Shown here in pieces: positions 33,301-40,903 of a DNA stretch of 64,000 bases. Both the position numbers and the translations under genes were made by a program. The notes beneath the pieces were generated by a model, which did no database searches, was not told where the DNA came from, and was given only the letters and a program-made list of their open reading frames with translations. This DNA is from an uncultured Ruminococcus sp. (GTDB lineage Bacteria; Bacillota; Clostridia; Oscillospirales; Ruminococcaceae), in the NCBI GenBank assembly GCA_900538575.1, contig UPZA01000007.1, positions 62,001 through 126,000 on the forward strand, written 5' to 3'. Numbering within the stretch: position 1 is the first letter of the stretch; each line of letters begins with the position of its first letter.

Positions 33301-34539
33301 GGCTCGGTTATCCCTGCGGACGGGCTGCTTGAAATTCTCTCGGTTGATGAAAACGGCTGCGCCGTATGCAAAACCGATCTGCCTTTCGGCAGCTTCTATT
33401 TTAAGGAACTTTCCACCGACGACCACTATATTCTCTCCGATGAAAAGTACCCGGTTGTCTTTGAATACGCCGGACAGGACGCCGCCCTTGTGGAAATCAG
33501 GGCGAATGACGGCGAGCCGATTGACAACGACCTGATTTACGGCGAAATTCACGGACTGAAAAAAGACGAGGACGGAAACGCTCTCGGCGGTGCGCTGATC
33601 GGCTTATTCAAAGCGGACTGCACCGAGTTTACAGCCGAAAATGCGATTATGACCGCTATCTCTGCCGAGGACGGCGCTTTTTCTTTTTCCGATGTACCCT
33701 ATGGAAATTGGGTCGTGCGTGAGATCGAGGCCCCGACAGGCTTTGTCCTTTCGGAAGAATCTTTTGCTGTCAATGTCGATAAAGACGGTGCGGTGATTGA
33801 GGTTGAAATCGAAAACACGCTGATTCGCGGGACGGTGCAGCTTACCAAAACCGATAAGGATTATCCCGACAACAAACTGTCCGGGGCTGAATTTGCCGTT
33901 TATCGTGACAGCAACGGGAACAAGGAACTTGACGCAGACGATGAAAAAATCGGCACACTTACCGAAACAAGCGCAGGCGTTTATGAAATGCCCGACCTTA
34001 TCTACGGCGGCTATTTCGTAAAGGAGGAAAAAGCCCCGGAGGGCTTCTATCTCGACGATAACGCCTATTATTTTGAAATCATCGAACACGGCAAGACCGT
34101 TATTGTCGAAAACGAGGCAGGCAAGGGCTTTGTCAATGCCCCGCAGGTAGGTTCTCTGAAAATTGTTAAGACTTCCTCGGACGGTAAGGTTGAGGGCTTT
34201 TCATTCCGTGTAACCGGGGCAAACGGCTATTCTGAAATTTTTACTACCGATGAAAAAGGAGAAATCTTCATTGAAAATCTCCGCATTGGCGATTACACCG
34301 TGAGCGAAGTATCGGACGGCGCTTCTGCCGCCTATGTTCTCCCCGCCGACAAGACGGCAAGCGTGTTTGAGGGCGCTGTAACCGTTGTAGAAATGCACAA
34401 CGAACTCCGGGACACGCCGAAAACAGGCGACGACAGCAATCCCGCCCTTTGGCTCTCCCTGCTCGGCATTTCCGGGGCGGGCGCTTTGGCTCTCGGTGTG
34501 ACCGGCTTTAAGTTCAGAAAAAAGGAGGACGCTGAATAA
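30313..34539 (+). CDS. Large thioester-domain and CnaB-repeat surface adhesin with sortase signal
   Basis: A 1,408-residue wall protein. A signal peptide (cleavage near AYAAEE) is followed by a thioester domain with YCIEPG and TQLLIWE (the Cys and Gln expected to form the bond), then about ten CnaB/SpaA-like beta domains with repeated phrases such as KTSEDGKVEG and GxYxVxExxAPxGY. The C-terminus has DTPKTGD, a hydrophobic helix and FRKKEDAE, a sortase signal of the TPKTG type. The matching sortase may be the class B enzyme at 51681. It probably helps mating cells stick together. The ATG at 30313 follows AAGGAGG. Confidence 0.92.
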   Translation: MKTLKLKKIMSLFLAALMCVTTLAGFGTTAYAAEETDEVYLVSFPRDGDANYGGEWGHGSYNFMNGWSSGSSRYTTVRAMGSFEGNICYCIEPGIPQETGDRYTKKGEDFWDNYPSSYNNTIAPDDIKLFIGRIMQYGYTGTISTSWRSQNEGGDKLAHAVATQLLIWETVVGERDENFNKVGTGGKDAILDQISPNHPLRDKIMRYYNSIAVSVQSHSKLPSFFAKSKGKAQSIELEWDGEKYTVTLTDNNNVLSNYSFSAGTSGIRFSVNGNKLTITADEAPSDTVTITAQKKNSQRRGVITWTDGVYGPDGGIQDIVTYAQSVSDPVNGYLNIKVSYGSAKIVKTSEDGKVEGISFTITGNGVNKTVKTGAGGVIQIDNLTPGVYTVTEQNYDKYEPQEVRRVTVVSGQVATVNFSNVLKRGDLVVTKTSEDGLNEGVTFHLSGTSLSGIAVDEYAVTDSSGKAYFNDVLIGTGYVLEEVDTAIRYVIPDNQTAAVEWNKVTNKSFHNILKKWNVTVTKSDKETGTPQGNASLAGAVYGVFKGEQLIDTYTTDRNGQFTTDYYVCGDDWSVREIEPSEGYLLDESAYHIGAEAKNYTVEYNSTANDVTEQVIKGKIALIKHTDDGDTQLENPEVGAEFEVFLKSSRSYDAAKDSERDYLTCDENGFAETKDLPYGIYTVRQVKGWDGRELLPDFDVYIREDGEVYRYLANNANFESYIKIVKVDAETGKTIPYAGAGFQLYRPDGSLITQSFTYPTPVTIDTFYTNDEGYLITPEKLEYGSGYSLVEVSAPYGYVLSSEPVYFDVVQDDSTDEGGIAVIEVVKENTAQKGVIKISKSGEVFSSVTESEGVYQPVYSVQGLAGAVYEITAAEDIYTLDNTLRYAAGEVVDTVTTDETGLAESKPLYLGKYEIREIEAPYGMVLNGEIYAAELVYVGQEIEITETAASFYNERQKAAVSLDKVLEQNNLFGIGANGEMSAVTFGLFAAGELTAADGSVIPADGLLEILSVDENGCAVCKTDLPFGSFYFKELSTDDHYILSDEKYPVVFEYAGQDAALVEIRANDGEPIDNDLIYGEIHGLKKDEDGNALGGALIGLFKADCTEFTAENAIMTAISAEDGAFSFSDVPYGNWVVREIEAPTGFVLSEESFAVNVDKDGAVIEVEIENTLIRGTVQLTKTDKDYPDNKLSGAEFAVYRDSNGNKELDADDEKIGTLTETSAGVYEMPDLIYGGYFVKEEKAPEGFYLDDNAYYFEIIEHGKTVIVENEAGKGFVNAPQVGSLKIVKTSSDGKVEGFSFRVTGANGYSEIFTTDEKGEIFIENLRIGDYTVSEVSDGASAAYVLPADKTASVFEGAVTVVEMHNELRDTPKTGDDSNPALWLSLLGISGAGALALGVTGFKFRKKEDAE

Positions 34540-34628
34540 TGGAACTGAAAACTATCCTTGCAATCGGCTTGGTCGTATTCATTGTAGGCGCTTTGATTTT
34601 CCTTAAAATCAGAGCAAAGAAGAAATAA
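34539..34628 (+). CDS. Small single-pass membrane protein (29 residues)
   Basis: It overlaps the adhesin stop by one base (TAATG). Residues 5-23 are a hydrophobic helix, followed by a basic tail (KIRAKKK). Such micro-proteins recur at this spot in related ICEs. The role is unknown. Confidence 0.6.
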   Translation: MELKTILAIGLVVFIVGALIFLKIRAKKK

Positions 34629-34693
34629 CGACCGGGGGCGGCACAGCCGCCCTCTTTACATATCCCGAAAAAATATATAAGGAGGATTCGACT

Positions 34694-35028
34694 ATGGTTC
34701 ATTTTTTCCGTTCAAACATAGCGCAGAAATACGGTGTCAACGCCGCTGTTCTGGCAGATTTTATTTGGGATTGTATCGAGGAAAAAAGCACACGGCAGCC
34801 GCAGCTACACGAGGGCAAGGTTTGGTTTCGCTGTTCGGTACAGATGTTGACCGGGTTCTTTCCTTTTCTCTCCTATGATGAAATCCGCTATGCGCTCAAA
34901 CAGCTTGTAAAGGGGCGTGTTCTCATAAAAGGGCGGTTCAATGAAAGCCGCTTTGACCGCAAAACTGGTACGCTTTTACCGGGTTCGGGCAATTCCTTAT
35001 GACAGAAAGCGAGGCGGATTTGCAATGA
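34694..35028 (+). pseudogene. Replisome-organiser-like N-terminal-domain protein, frameshifted
   Basis: The first 95 residues (FFRSNIAQKYGVNAAVLADF, then FPFLSYDEIRYALKQLVK) look like the winged-helix domain of phage-type replisome organisers. Near 34,961 the frame shifts: with one more A in the run of four the reading continues as RKNWYAFTGFGQFLMTES and stops at 35026-35028, overlapping the next start in ATGA as expected. As written it ends early in an unrelated tail at 35,002. It is either a mutation or a read error. Confidence 0.72.
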
Positions 35029-35582
35029 ACGACGGCAGGCACATTATTTGGAGCAACGACCTTGACTATGACGACTGGAAAGACGATTTAGAAGAACAGT
35101 ACCCTGAACTTTCTGCAAATGAGCGTATGGATTTGATGTATGAAATTAACGGCACTTATTTTCAAGATGAAAAAACGAATCTTGATATTCAGTTATCCCG
35201 CCCAATTCTCGTTATCGGTGACTTGGGACTTTGGAACGGCCGGCGTATGGGATATAAGGAAATTGAAAGCGGCAATATCCGTGATCGCCTGTATTCGGAC
35301 ACGGACTATGCAACTTGGTTTGTAGATAAAAACGGCGATTTTCGCTGCGACGCTATCCACCACGACGCTATCCACCACGACGGCACAAATCACTATCTCT
35401 ACCGGGTTTATAAGGACGGCGTTTCGGAAACGCAGATTGACAATCTGAAAGAAAAAATCTATTACGGCAAAGCCACTCGTGCGGATATTGTGCGAGTGAC
35501 CCGCAGGCTCGGCGATGATATTGCCAAAGTGTACGGATTTCCGATTCCGCGCCGGCGGCAGACCGCCGTACAGGAACGGTAA
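35025..35582 (+). CDS. Conserved ICE protein of unknown function
   Basis: A 186-residue acidic protein opening with IIWSNDLDYDDWKDDL and containing ELSANERMDLMYEIN and a direct repeat AIHHDAIHHD. Acidic proteins next to ArdA in such elements may also mimic DNA, but this is inference. The ATG overlaps the upstream stop when that gene's frame is repaired. Confidence 0.65.
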   Translation: MNDGRHIIWSNDLDYDDWKDDLEEQYPELSANERMDLMYEINGTYFQDEKTNLDIQLSRPILVIGDLGLWNGRRMGYKEIESGNIRDRLYSDTDYATWFVDKNGDFRCDAIHHDAIHHDGTNHYLYRVYKDGVSETQIDNLKEKIYYGKATRADIVRVTRRLGDDIAKVYGFPIPRRRQTAVQER

Positions 35583-35595
35583 AGGGGACGGGACG

Positions 35596-36282
35596 ATGTA
35601 TAATTTATCTGATTTAAGGGATTGCGCCTTTGAAACGTTTGTAACCAACCTCGGCAAATACAACGAGGGTGAGCTCGTCGGTGAATGGGTTAAGTTTCCC
35701 ATTACCAATGAAGAAATGCAGGAGGTTTTTAAGCGGATTGGTATAGGCGGCCGTTATGAAGAATGGTTTATCACCGACTATGAGTGCCACGACCCCGGTA
35801 TTTATGATCTGCTCGGAGAGTACGAGAGTTTGAGCGAGCTCAACTATCTTGCAGGGCAGATTATGGAACTTAACGAAAGCGAGGAATTTTGGCAGGCGGT
35901 TTTGGACTTGGGCGAATATACGGGCAGCGTTAAGGACTTAATCAATCTCACCGAAAATATGGATTGTTTCGACTACCTTTCGGGTGTTACAAGTGATTCC
36001 GACCTCGGCTATTACTGGATAGAGGAAAGCGGCTGTTATGATACAAAGGCAATGGGCGCTCTTTCAAGCTATATTGACTATGAAAGTTTCGGCCGTGATA
36101 TTCGGTTTGATGAAAGCGGCGCCTTTGCCGATAACGGATATGTCCGGCTGAACGGCAGCGGATTTGTTGAGGTGTACGACGGCAAAATTGAGAATATCCC
36201 CGAAGAATACCGTATTCAAAGCCCGAACCGTCATATCCGTACTGTGGCGAAAGTTGAACAGAATCGGGATTTTGCACGATGA
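35596..36282 (+). CDS. ardA: ArdA-type antirestriction protein
   Basis: A 228-residue, strongly acidic protein. ArdA proteins mimic bent DNA and block type I restriction enzymes, protecting DNA that enters as a single strand during conjugation. Supporting features are the opening LRDCAFETFVTNLGKYNEGEL, the acidic WFITDYECHDPGIY and LSELNYLAGQI, all typical of ArdA. The start at 35596 follows AAAGGGGACGG. Confidence 0.88.
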   Translation: MYNLSDLRDCAFETFVTNLGKYNEGELVGEWVKFPITNEEMQEVFKRIGIGGRYEEWFITDYECHDPGIYDLLGEYESLSELNYLAGQIMELNESEEFWQAVLDLGEYTGSVKDLINLTENMDCFDYLSGVTSDSDLGYYWIEESGCYDTKAMGALSSYIDYESFGRDIRFDESGAFADNGYVRLNGSGFVEVYDGKIENIPEEYRIQSPNRHIRTVAKVEQNRDFAR

Positions 36283-36284
36283 AA

Positions 36285-36315
36285 AAGGGGCAGGTCTTTT
36301 CCAGACTTGCCCCTT
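36285..36315. terminator. Terminator after ardA
   Basis: A 13-bp stem (36285-36297 with 36303-36315, one G-U) with a TTTCC loop. It sits between the convergent ardA and XRE genes. Confidence 0.75.
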
Positions 36316-36337
36316 ACATTATGATAGAGTATGATTT

Positions 36338-36700
36338 TTAATATTCAATCTGCCTGCGAAGATGTGCGTCCCGTCGCAGCGTTTCCTTTGTTGCCGCCGC
36401 CATATCACGGATAACACGGATTTCGTACTCGTCGCAATCTTCTAATACGGCCGCAATATCCTGTTCAAACTGGACTTTTGCCTTTATCACATTATCGCAA
36501 AGCAGGTCGTCACTTGTTATATTCAAAGCATTAGCAATGCTGATAATCGCTTTCAGGCTCACACGGGTTGTCCCGGTTTCAATGTTGCTTAAATGCGTGG
36601 GAGAAATGCCTACCATTTCGGAAAGTTTCTCTTGTGTTAAATCCGCTTTGATACGGGCTATTTTGATACGCTTGCCGATTGCTTTATAATCAAGTTCCAT
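36338..36700 (-). CDS. XRE-family regulator of the ICE
   Basis: A 120-residue regulator with an HTH at residues 8-62 (LTQEKLSEMVGISPTHLSNIE) and a C-terminal helix with many charged residues. The ATG at 36700 follows GGGGGTGCAGT. It runs against the flow of the backbone genes, as element repressors often do, and may govern the genes starting at 36920. Confidence 0.87.
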   Translation of the reverse strand: MELDYKAIGKRIKIARIKADLTQEKLSEMVGISPTHLSNIETGTTRVSLKAIISIANALNITSDDLLCDNVIKAKVQFEQDIAAVLEDCDEYEIRVIRDMAAATKETLRRDAHLRRQIEY

Positions 36701-36919
36701 ACTGCACCCCCTTTGCTTTAAGAATTTCCTTAAAAGTATTGTAACCACGGGCGAGGTGCATTATAATAATTTATATCCGTACTATACGGTTATAGATTAG
36801 ATTTTTGAAAATAAAGGCGGTTGTTTCAAGGATATTCGGGTCGATCAAGGGGCTTTGTACCTTTGATATTGTTTCGCCCTTTGGGTATAGTATAATAAAA
36901 AAGACAAGGAAGTGATTTT

Positions 36920-37249
36920 GTGAGCGACAGCAACACATATCTTGATTTAGCCGACCGTATAGCGGATTCGTTTGCGGAAATCGAGAACGATATAACCGTC
37001 GATTTACGGAAAGGCAATGAGGAATACTATTCTCTGTATCAGAGTATTTCAGAACTGAAAGCAAAGCACCCTTTTATACAAGATGTTATAGAAGGTGACG
37101 GCGAGCTTTCCCTATCGGCAGAAGAACACGACATTTTAACGAGATTTTTCAAACTGCAATTCCGGCTCGAAAGTATGGAGCGGCAGCACATTTATTTCAG
37201 AGGACATACCGACAGCGTTTCCTATCTGAAAAAGGTTGACGCTTTATAA
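36920..37249 (+). CDS. Conserved small ICE protein
   Basis: A 109-residue acidic, mostly helical protein starting with GTG after AAGGAAGTG. I recognise it only as a common companion in Tn1549-like elements; no motif points to a function. Confidence 0.6.
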   Translation: MSDSNTYLDLADRIADSFAEIENDITVDLRKGNEEYYSLYQSISELKAKHPFIQDVIEGDGELSLSAEEHDILTRFFKLQFRLESMERQHIYFRGHTDSVSYLKKVDAL

Positions 37250-37256
37250 AAGACTA

Positions 37257-37286
37257 AACGGCACAGGTTTTCCCGTGCCGTTTTTT
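37257..37286 (+). terminator. Terminator
   Basis: AACGGCAC / GTGCCGTT with an internal extension and a TTTTTT run just after the gene ending at 37249. Confidence 0.88.
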
Positions 37287-37308
37287 CCATATCTGAACAG
37301 CATTACAT

Positions 37309-37347
37309 AGCCGAGAGGTTTTCTTATGAAAGCCCCTCGGCTTTTTC
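37309..37347 (+). terminator. Leader attenuator before the Toprim gene
   Basis: AGCCGAGAGG (37309-37318) pairs with CCCCTCGGCT (37333-37342) with one mismatch and is followed by TTTT. A short frame (ATG at 37326) overlaps it. Placed before the ribosome site of the next gene, it may attenuate that gene. Confidence 0.6.
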
Positions 37348-37370
37348 TATTTCAGATTGGAGGTGAGAAA

Positions 37371-38339
37371 ATGCCATATATCCCGCCGGAGGTCGTGGCA
37401 AAAGCCCGTGAAATGGACTTGCTGACCTATCTTAAAAACTATGAACCGCACGAGCTCGTTCATTTCGGCGGCAACACCTACTGCACCCGTGAACACGACA
37501 GTTTGAAAATCTCAAACGGCAAATGGTGTTGGTTTTCCCGTGGGATCGGCGGTTATTCTGCTCTTGATTATCTTATCAAGGTAAAAGAGATTCCGTTTAC
37601 GGAGGCAGTCGAAATGATTATGGGACGAGCGGCGGTATCGCCGCCTGTTTTTACACCGAGGCCAAAAGAAGAAAAGCCCAAAGTGCTGCTGCTCCCAAAA
37701 GTTGATCGCTGCGCCACCCACGCCGTCGAATACCTGCACCGCAGAGGTATCGACTACGGCCTGATTGAGTTTTGTATCAGTACGGGACGGCTTTACGAAA
37801 GTACCCCATATCACAATGTCGTGTTCGTTGGTATGGATTCAAGCGGCAAAGCCCGCTATGCAAATCTGCGAGGTATCGGCTCGGATTTCATCGGGGACGC
37901 AAACGGCAGCGACAAGCACTACTCTTTCGGAATCCCCGCCGCCGCTAAAAGCGACAGGTTGCATTTGTTTGAATCGGCGGTTGATCTGCTTTCCTATGGG
38001 ACGCTTTTGAAATTGTACGGCAAAGACTGGCGCAGAGATAACCTGCTCTCTCTTGCCGGAGTTTATCGCCCGAAAAAAGAAATTTCCGAAAGCACGCTGC
38101 CCGCCGCCCTTGTTCGGTATCTGGACGAATACCCGCATATCCGAAAGGTGGTTTTACGGCTGGATAACGACCTTACGGGTAAACTTGCCGCTGAAACAAT
38201 CAAAACCCTGCTGCCGAGAAAATATGCGGTTGAGGTTGCGGTTCGGCTCTCCCCGCAGGGCAAGGATTACAACGACTGTTTATGTCTGAAGCTCGGACTT
38301 CCCATTACCAAACGAAAGGAGAAAACACGGGAGCGATAA
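37371..38339 (+). CDS. Toprim-domain protein (DUF3991-like), primase-related
   Basis: A 322-residue protein of the zinc-finger/Toprim kind carried by mobile elements. The N-terminal part has CTREHDSLKISNGKWCWF, resembling a CHC2-like finger, and the C-terminal part has the Toprim acidic patches (LFESAVDLLSY, VVLRLDNDLTG). It may prime second-strand synthesis after transfer. The ATG at 37371 follows TTGGAGGTGAG. Confidence 0.82.
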   Translation: MPYIPPEVVAKAREMDLLTYLKNYEPHELVHFGGNTYCTREHDSLKISNGKWCWFSRGIGGYSALDYLIKVKEIPFTEAVEMIMGRAAVSPPVFTPRPKEEKPKVLLLPKVDRCATHAVEYLHRRGIDYGLIEFCISTGRLYESTPYHNVVFVGMDSSGKARYANLRGIGSDFIGDANGSDKHYSFGIPAAAKSDRLHLFESAVDLLSYGTLLKLYGKDWRRDNLLSLAGVYRPKKEISESTLPAALVRYLDEYPHIRKVVLRLDNDLTGKLAAETIKTLLPRKYAVEVAVRLSPQGKDYNDCLCLKLGLPITKRKEKTRER

Positions 38340-38343
38340 CCAA

Positions 38344-38694
38344 ATGACAGAATTATTGAATGTAGGAAAAAGAATCAAGAGGTTTCGTATTTCACGCAGT
38401 ATGACGCAGAAAGCGTTAGGTATGGCGGTAGGCTTTCCGCAGGAAACCGCCGATGTGCGAATTGCACAGTACGAATCCGGCGCAAGGACGCCGAAACGAA
38501 ATCTGTTGTGCCGAATGGCACGGGTACTTGGCGTTTCCCCCTCGGCGCTTGCCGTCCCCCGTATTAAAAACAGCGAAGAATTGTACTGCCTGCTGCGCGC
38601 GCTGGAAGATGAGTGCGGTATTAAGTTATCCCCGCAATCCGATACTGCCGCAGCGATTTATGAATCCCACAGAGAAAGGAGCAAAGAACAATGA
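38344..38694 (+). CDS. XRE-family protein
   Basis: A 116-residue protein with an HTH at residues 7-65 (FRISRSMTQKALGMAVGF, then RIAQYESGARTPKR). It starts five bases after the Toprim gene and ends overlapping the next gene in ATGA, so it is part of the backbone operon and likely regulates it. Confidence 0.85.
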   Translation: MTELLNVGKRIKRFRISRSMTQKALGMAVGFPQETADVRIAQYESGARTPKRNLLCRMARVLGVSPSALAVPRIKNSEELYCLLRALEDECGIKLSPQSDTAAAIYESHRERSKEQ

Positions 38695-38885
38695 AAACTT
38701 ACGAGGTTACGATTACCGAAACCCTGCAAAAGACGGTTGAGGTTGAGGCAGCTTCACGAGCTCAGGCACAGGAGTTTGTTGAAAGAAAATGGAATGACAG
38801 CGAATATATCCTCGACGCAGAGGCTTTTGTGGGCGTGGATTTCTCCGCACGGGAAAAGGAACGCCATAGGGATTATGAACGCTGA
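38691..38885 (+). CDS. DpnD/PcfM-like small protein
   Basis: A 64-residue protein with the pattern YEVTITETLQKTVEVEA and EFVERKWNDSEYILDAEAF, matching the DpnD/PcfM C-terminal family seen beside restriction or conjugation genes. It overlaps both neighbours. The function is not established. Confidence 0.8.
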   Translation: MKTYEVTITETLQKTVEVEAASRAQAQEFVERKWNDSEYILDAEAFVGVDFSAREKERHRDYER

Positions 38886-38964
38886 TCTGTTTTCGGCTGG
38901 TGGCAAAATGTTCGGCCGCAGGGACGAACTCTATGCGATGTACCAGCAAGCATCGCCTTTGTGA
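38875..38964 (+). CDS. Possible 29-residue overlapping peptide
   Basis: An ATG inside the end of the DpnD-like gene opens a 29-codon frame (GGKMFGRRDELYAMYQQA). The overlap suggests coupling, but the length gives little proof. Two hairpins follow (GCCTTTGTG/ACAAAGGC and TAGGGG/CCCCTA). Confidence 0.35.
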   Translation: MNADLFSAGGKMFGRRDELYAMYQQASPL

Positions 38965-39072
38965 TACCACAAAGGCACTTGTTAGGGGTAAACCCCTAAA
39001 ACCCCTGTTCTATTGTCGCTCCCTTTTACGAAAAGGCGGGCGATATTTTTATGATGAAAGGACGACCACGCT

Positions 39073-39186
39073 ATGCACGATTTTTTATTTTTCTTCATCG
39101 GCCTTTTGATTGGCGGACTTATCGGCATTACGGTTATGAGCCTGTTGCAGATTAACCGCCTGCACGGAAAGGACGACAACAAATGA
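39073..39186 (+). CDS. DUF3789-like small membrane protein
   Basis: A 37-residue protein with a glycine-rich membrane helix (FFFIGLLIGGLIGITVM) and a polar tail. It matches the DUF3789 type found next to the methylase in this ICE family. Its stop overlaps the methylase start in ATGA. Confidence 0.7.
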   Translation: MHDFLFFFIGLLIGGLIGITVMSLLQINRLHGKDDNK

Positions 39187-40577
39187 ATGAACCGATGACA
39201 TTTCTGGATTTTTTCAGCGGTGTCGGCGGTTTCCGCAAGGGCTTTGAACTTTGCGGAATGGTATGTAAAGGCCATTGCGAAATAGATAAATTCGCAGACC
39301 GCAGCTACCGCGCCATACACGATATAAAGGAGGACGAATGGTATGGAGAAGATATTACCGCCGTCAGCCCCGCAGACCTGCCGAGAGTCAACCTATGGGC
39401 GGGAGGATTCCCGTGTCAGGACATTTCTGTATCTGGCCGACAAAGAGGGCTTGCAGGAGAACGAAGCTCTCTCTTTTTTGAAATTGTTAGACTGCTCAAA
39501 GGCACGCCTGCCGAAGATCAACCCGAATGGCTTGTCCTTGAAAATGTTAAAAATCTGCTCTCCGTTAATCGAGGGTGGGACTTTGCGACCGTTCTCTGTT
39601 CGTTGGCCGAAATCGGCTATCATATCGAGTACGGACTTCTTAATTCACGATTCCACGGCGTTCCGCAAAACAGGGAACGAATCTACCTTGTCGCTTATCG
39701 ACATTTTAGAGCCGGAGGTGGACGAAAAATATTTCCTGTCACAGCGAGCGACGGAAAGGCTCTTATACAGTTGATCGGCGGCACACAGGGCAAGCGTGTT
39801 TACGACCCTGCGGGTATCAGTTGTACGCTGATGAGCGAGGGCGGCGGGTTTGCCGGCAGGACGGGAATGTATTTTATCGACCTATGCAAAGGCAATCCCC
39901 AAATTACGGAAAATGCCCGCTGTATCAAAGCGAGGTATGACGGCGGCGTTACCAACCGAAGCTGCGACAATTCCGGCGTTCTCTGTATGAGCGGGAGTTG
40001 TCCCGACCGAACCGATGAAACGGCTCTGATTCAGTTAAAACGGGGCGAGGCGAAAATCAGAAAACAGGATTATACCAAATGCCTGATTTCCGGCTACAAC
40101 AAAATCGGCGTAAGCAACCGGGGCGAAAGCTCCGGCGTTTTTTATGGCTGCCGTGCCGTACTCACCCCGGACCGGGAGAACAAACGGCAAAACGGCCGCC
40201 GTTTTAAGGAGTGCGGAGAACCTGCCTTTTGCCTGAACACGCAGGATAAACACGGCGTATATCTCTGCGCCTGCGATTCCTGCGAATATGCTTTACCAAT
40301 CAAAAACGCCGCCAATGCAGATTATGAAAAAGCCGAAAAAAGCAAAGCGATTCAAATTCCGCCCGGCTGCGGACGAATCCGCAAGCTGACGCCCCGTGAG
40401 TGCTGGCGGTTGCAGGGTTTTTCCGATGAAATGTTTGACAAGGCGGCCGCCGTCAATTCCGACGCCCAACTTTATAAGCAGGCGGGCAACGGCGTAACGA
40501 TTCCCGTTGTATATGCCGTCGGCAAACGGATTGTGGAAATTCAAAATGAACTGAACAAGGAGGCGATGAACCGATGA
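39183..40577 (+). CDS. DNA (cytosine-5) methyltransferase
   Basis: A 464-residue methylase with the class motifs in order: FLDFFSGVGGF (motif I, residues 7-17), GGFPCQDIS with catalytic Cys78 (IV), LVLENVKN (VI), QNRERIYLVA (VIII), a variable target region, then RECWRLQGF and QAGNGVTIPV (IX-X). No partner nuclease is near, so it probably shields the element from restriction in new hosts. It overlaps mobC by ATGA. Confidence 0.93.
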   Translation: MNEPMTFLDFFSGVGGFRKGFELCGMVCKGHCEIDKFADRSYRAIHDIKEDEWYGEDITAVSPADLPRVNLWAGGFPCQDISVSGRQRGLAGERSSLFFEIVRLLKGTPAEDQPEWLVLENVKNLLSVNRGWDFATVLCSLAEIGYHIEYGLLNSRFHGVPQNRERIYLVAYRHFRAGGGRKIFPVTASDGKALIQLIGGTQGKRVYDPAGISCTLMSEGGGFAGRTGMYFIDLCKGNPQITENARCIKARYDGGVTNRSCDNSGVLCMSGSCPDRTDETALIQLKRGEAKIRKQDYTKCLISGYNKIGVSNRGESSGVFYGCRAVLTPDRENKRQNGRRFKECGEPAFCLNTQDKHGVYLCACDSCEYALPIKNAANADYEKAEKSKAIQIPPGCGRIRKLTPRECWRLQGFSDEMFDKAAAVNSDAQLYKQAGNGVTIPVVYAVGKRIVEIQNELNKEAMNR

Positions 40578-40903
40578 GAAAACGAAATGTTCATATTCAA
40601 TTCTGGCTGGATAAAAAAGAGGCCGAGGCACTTCAAAAGAAAGTCAAGAAAAGCGGTCTTTCCCGTGAAGCGTACTTGCGCCATTTGGTAAACGGGCTTG
40701 AACCGCAGGACGCCCCGCCGCCCGACTACTACGCTATGATGAGGGAGCTCCACGGTATCGGCAACAATCTCAATCAGATCGCCGTCAAAGCCCACACCTT
40801 GAATGTGCTTGATGTGCAGAGGTATGACGAGGCTTGCCGTATGATTGATACCATCGTTAAAAAAATCACCGAGGCGGTTATCCTGCCCCGCCCGATGAAG
40901 TAA
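40574..40903 (+). CDS. mobC: MobC-type relaxosome accessory protein
   Basis: A 109-residue protein with an N-terminal ribbon-helix-helix (VHIQFWLDKKEAEALQKKV) and the MobC signature GIGNNLNQIAVKA. It helps open DNA at oriT for the relaxase encoded next, whose ATG shares a base with its stop (TAATG). The oriT should lie nearby, but I could not pin down its nick site. Confidence 0.9.
   Translation: MRKRNVHIQFWLDKKEAEALQKKVKKSGLSREAYLRHLVNGLEPQDAPPPDYYAMMRELHGIGNNLNQIAVKAHTLNVLDVQRYDEACRMIDTIVKKITEAVILPRPMK

Noticed and set aside
30742..34398. Several 60-200 codon frames opposite the adhesin gene
   Set aside because: They are shadows of a GC-rich repetitive gene with strong third-position bias; none has a start signal or domain.
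39343..39774. 143-codon frame inside the C5 methylase gene
   Set aside because: It overlaps fully an intact methylase with all motifs in order; a coding-bias artefact.
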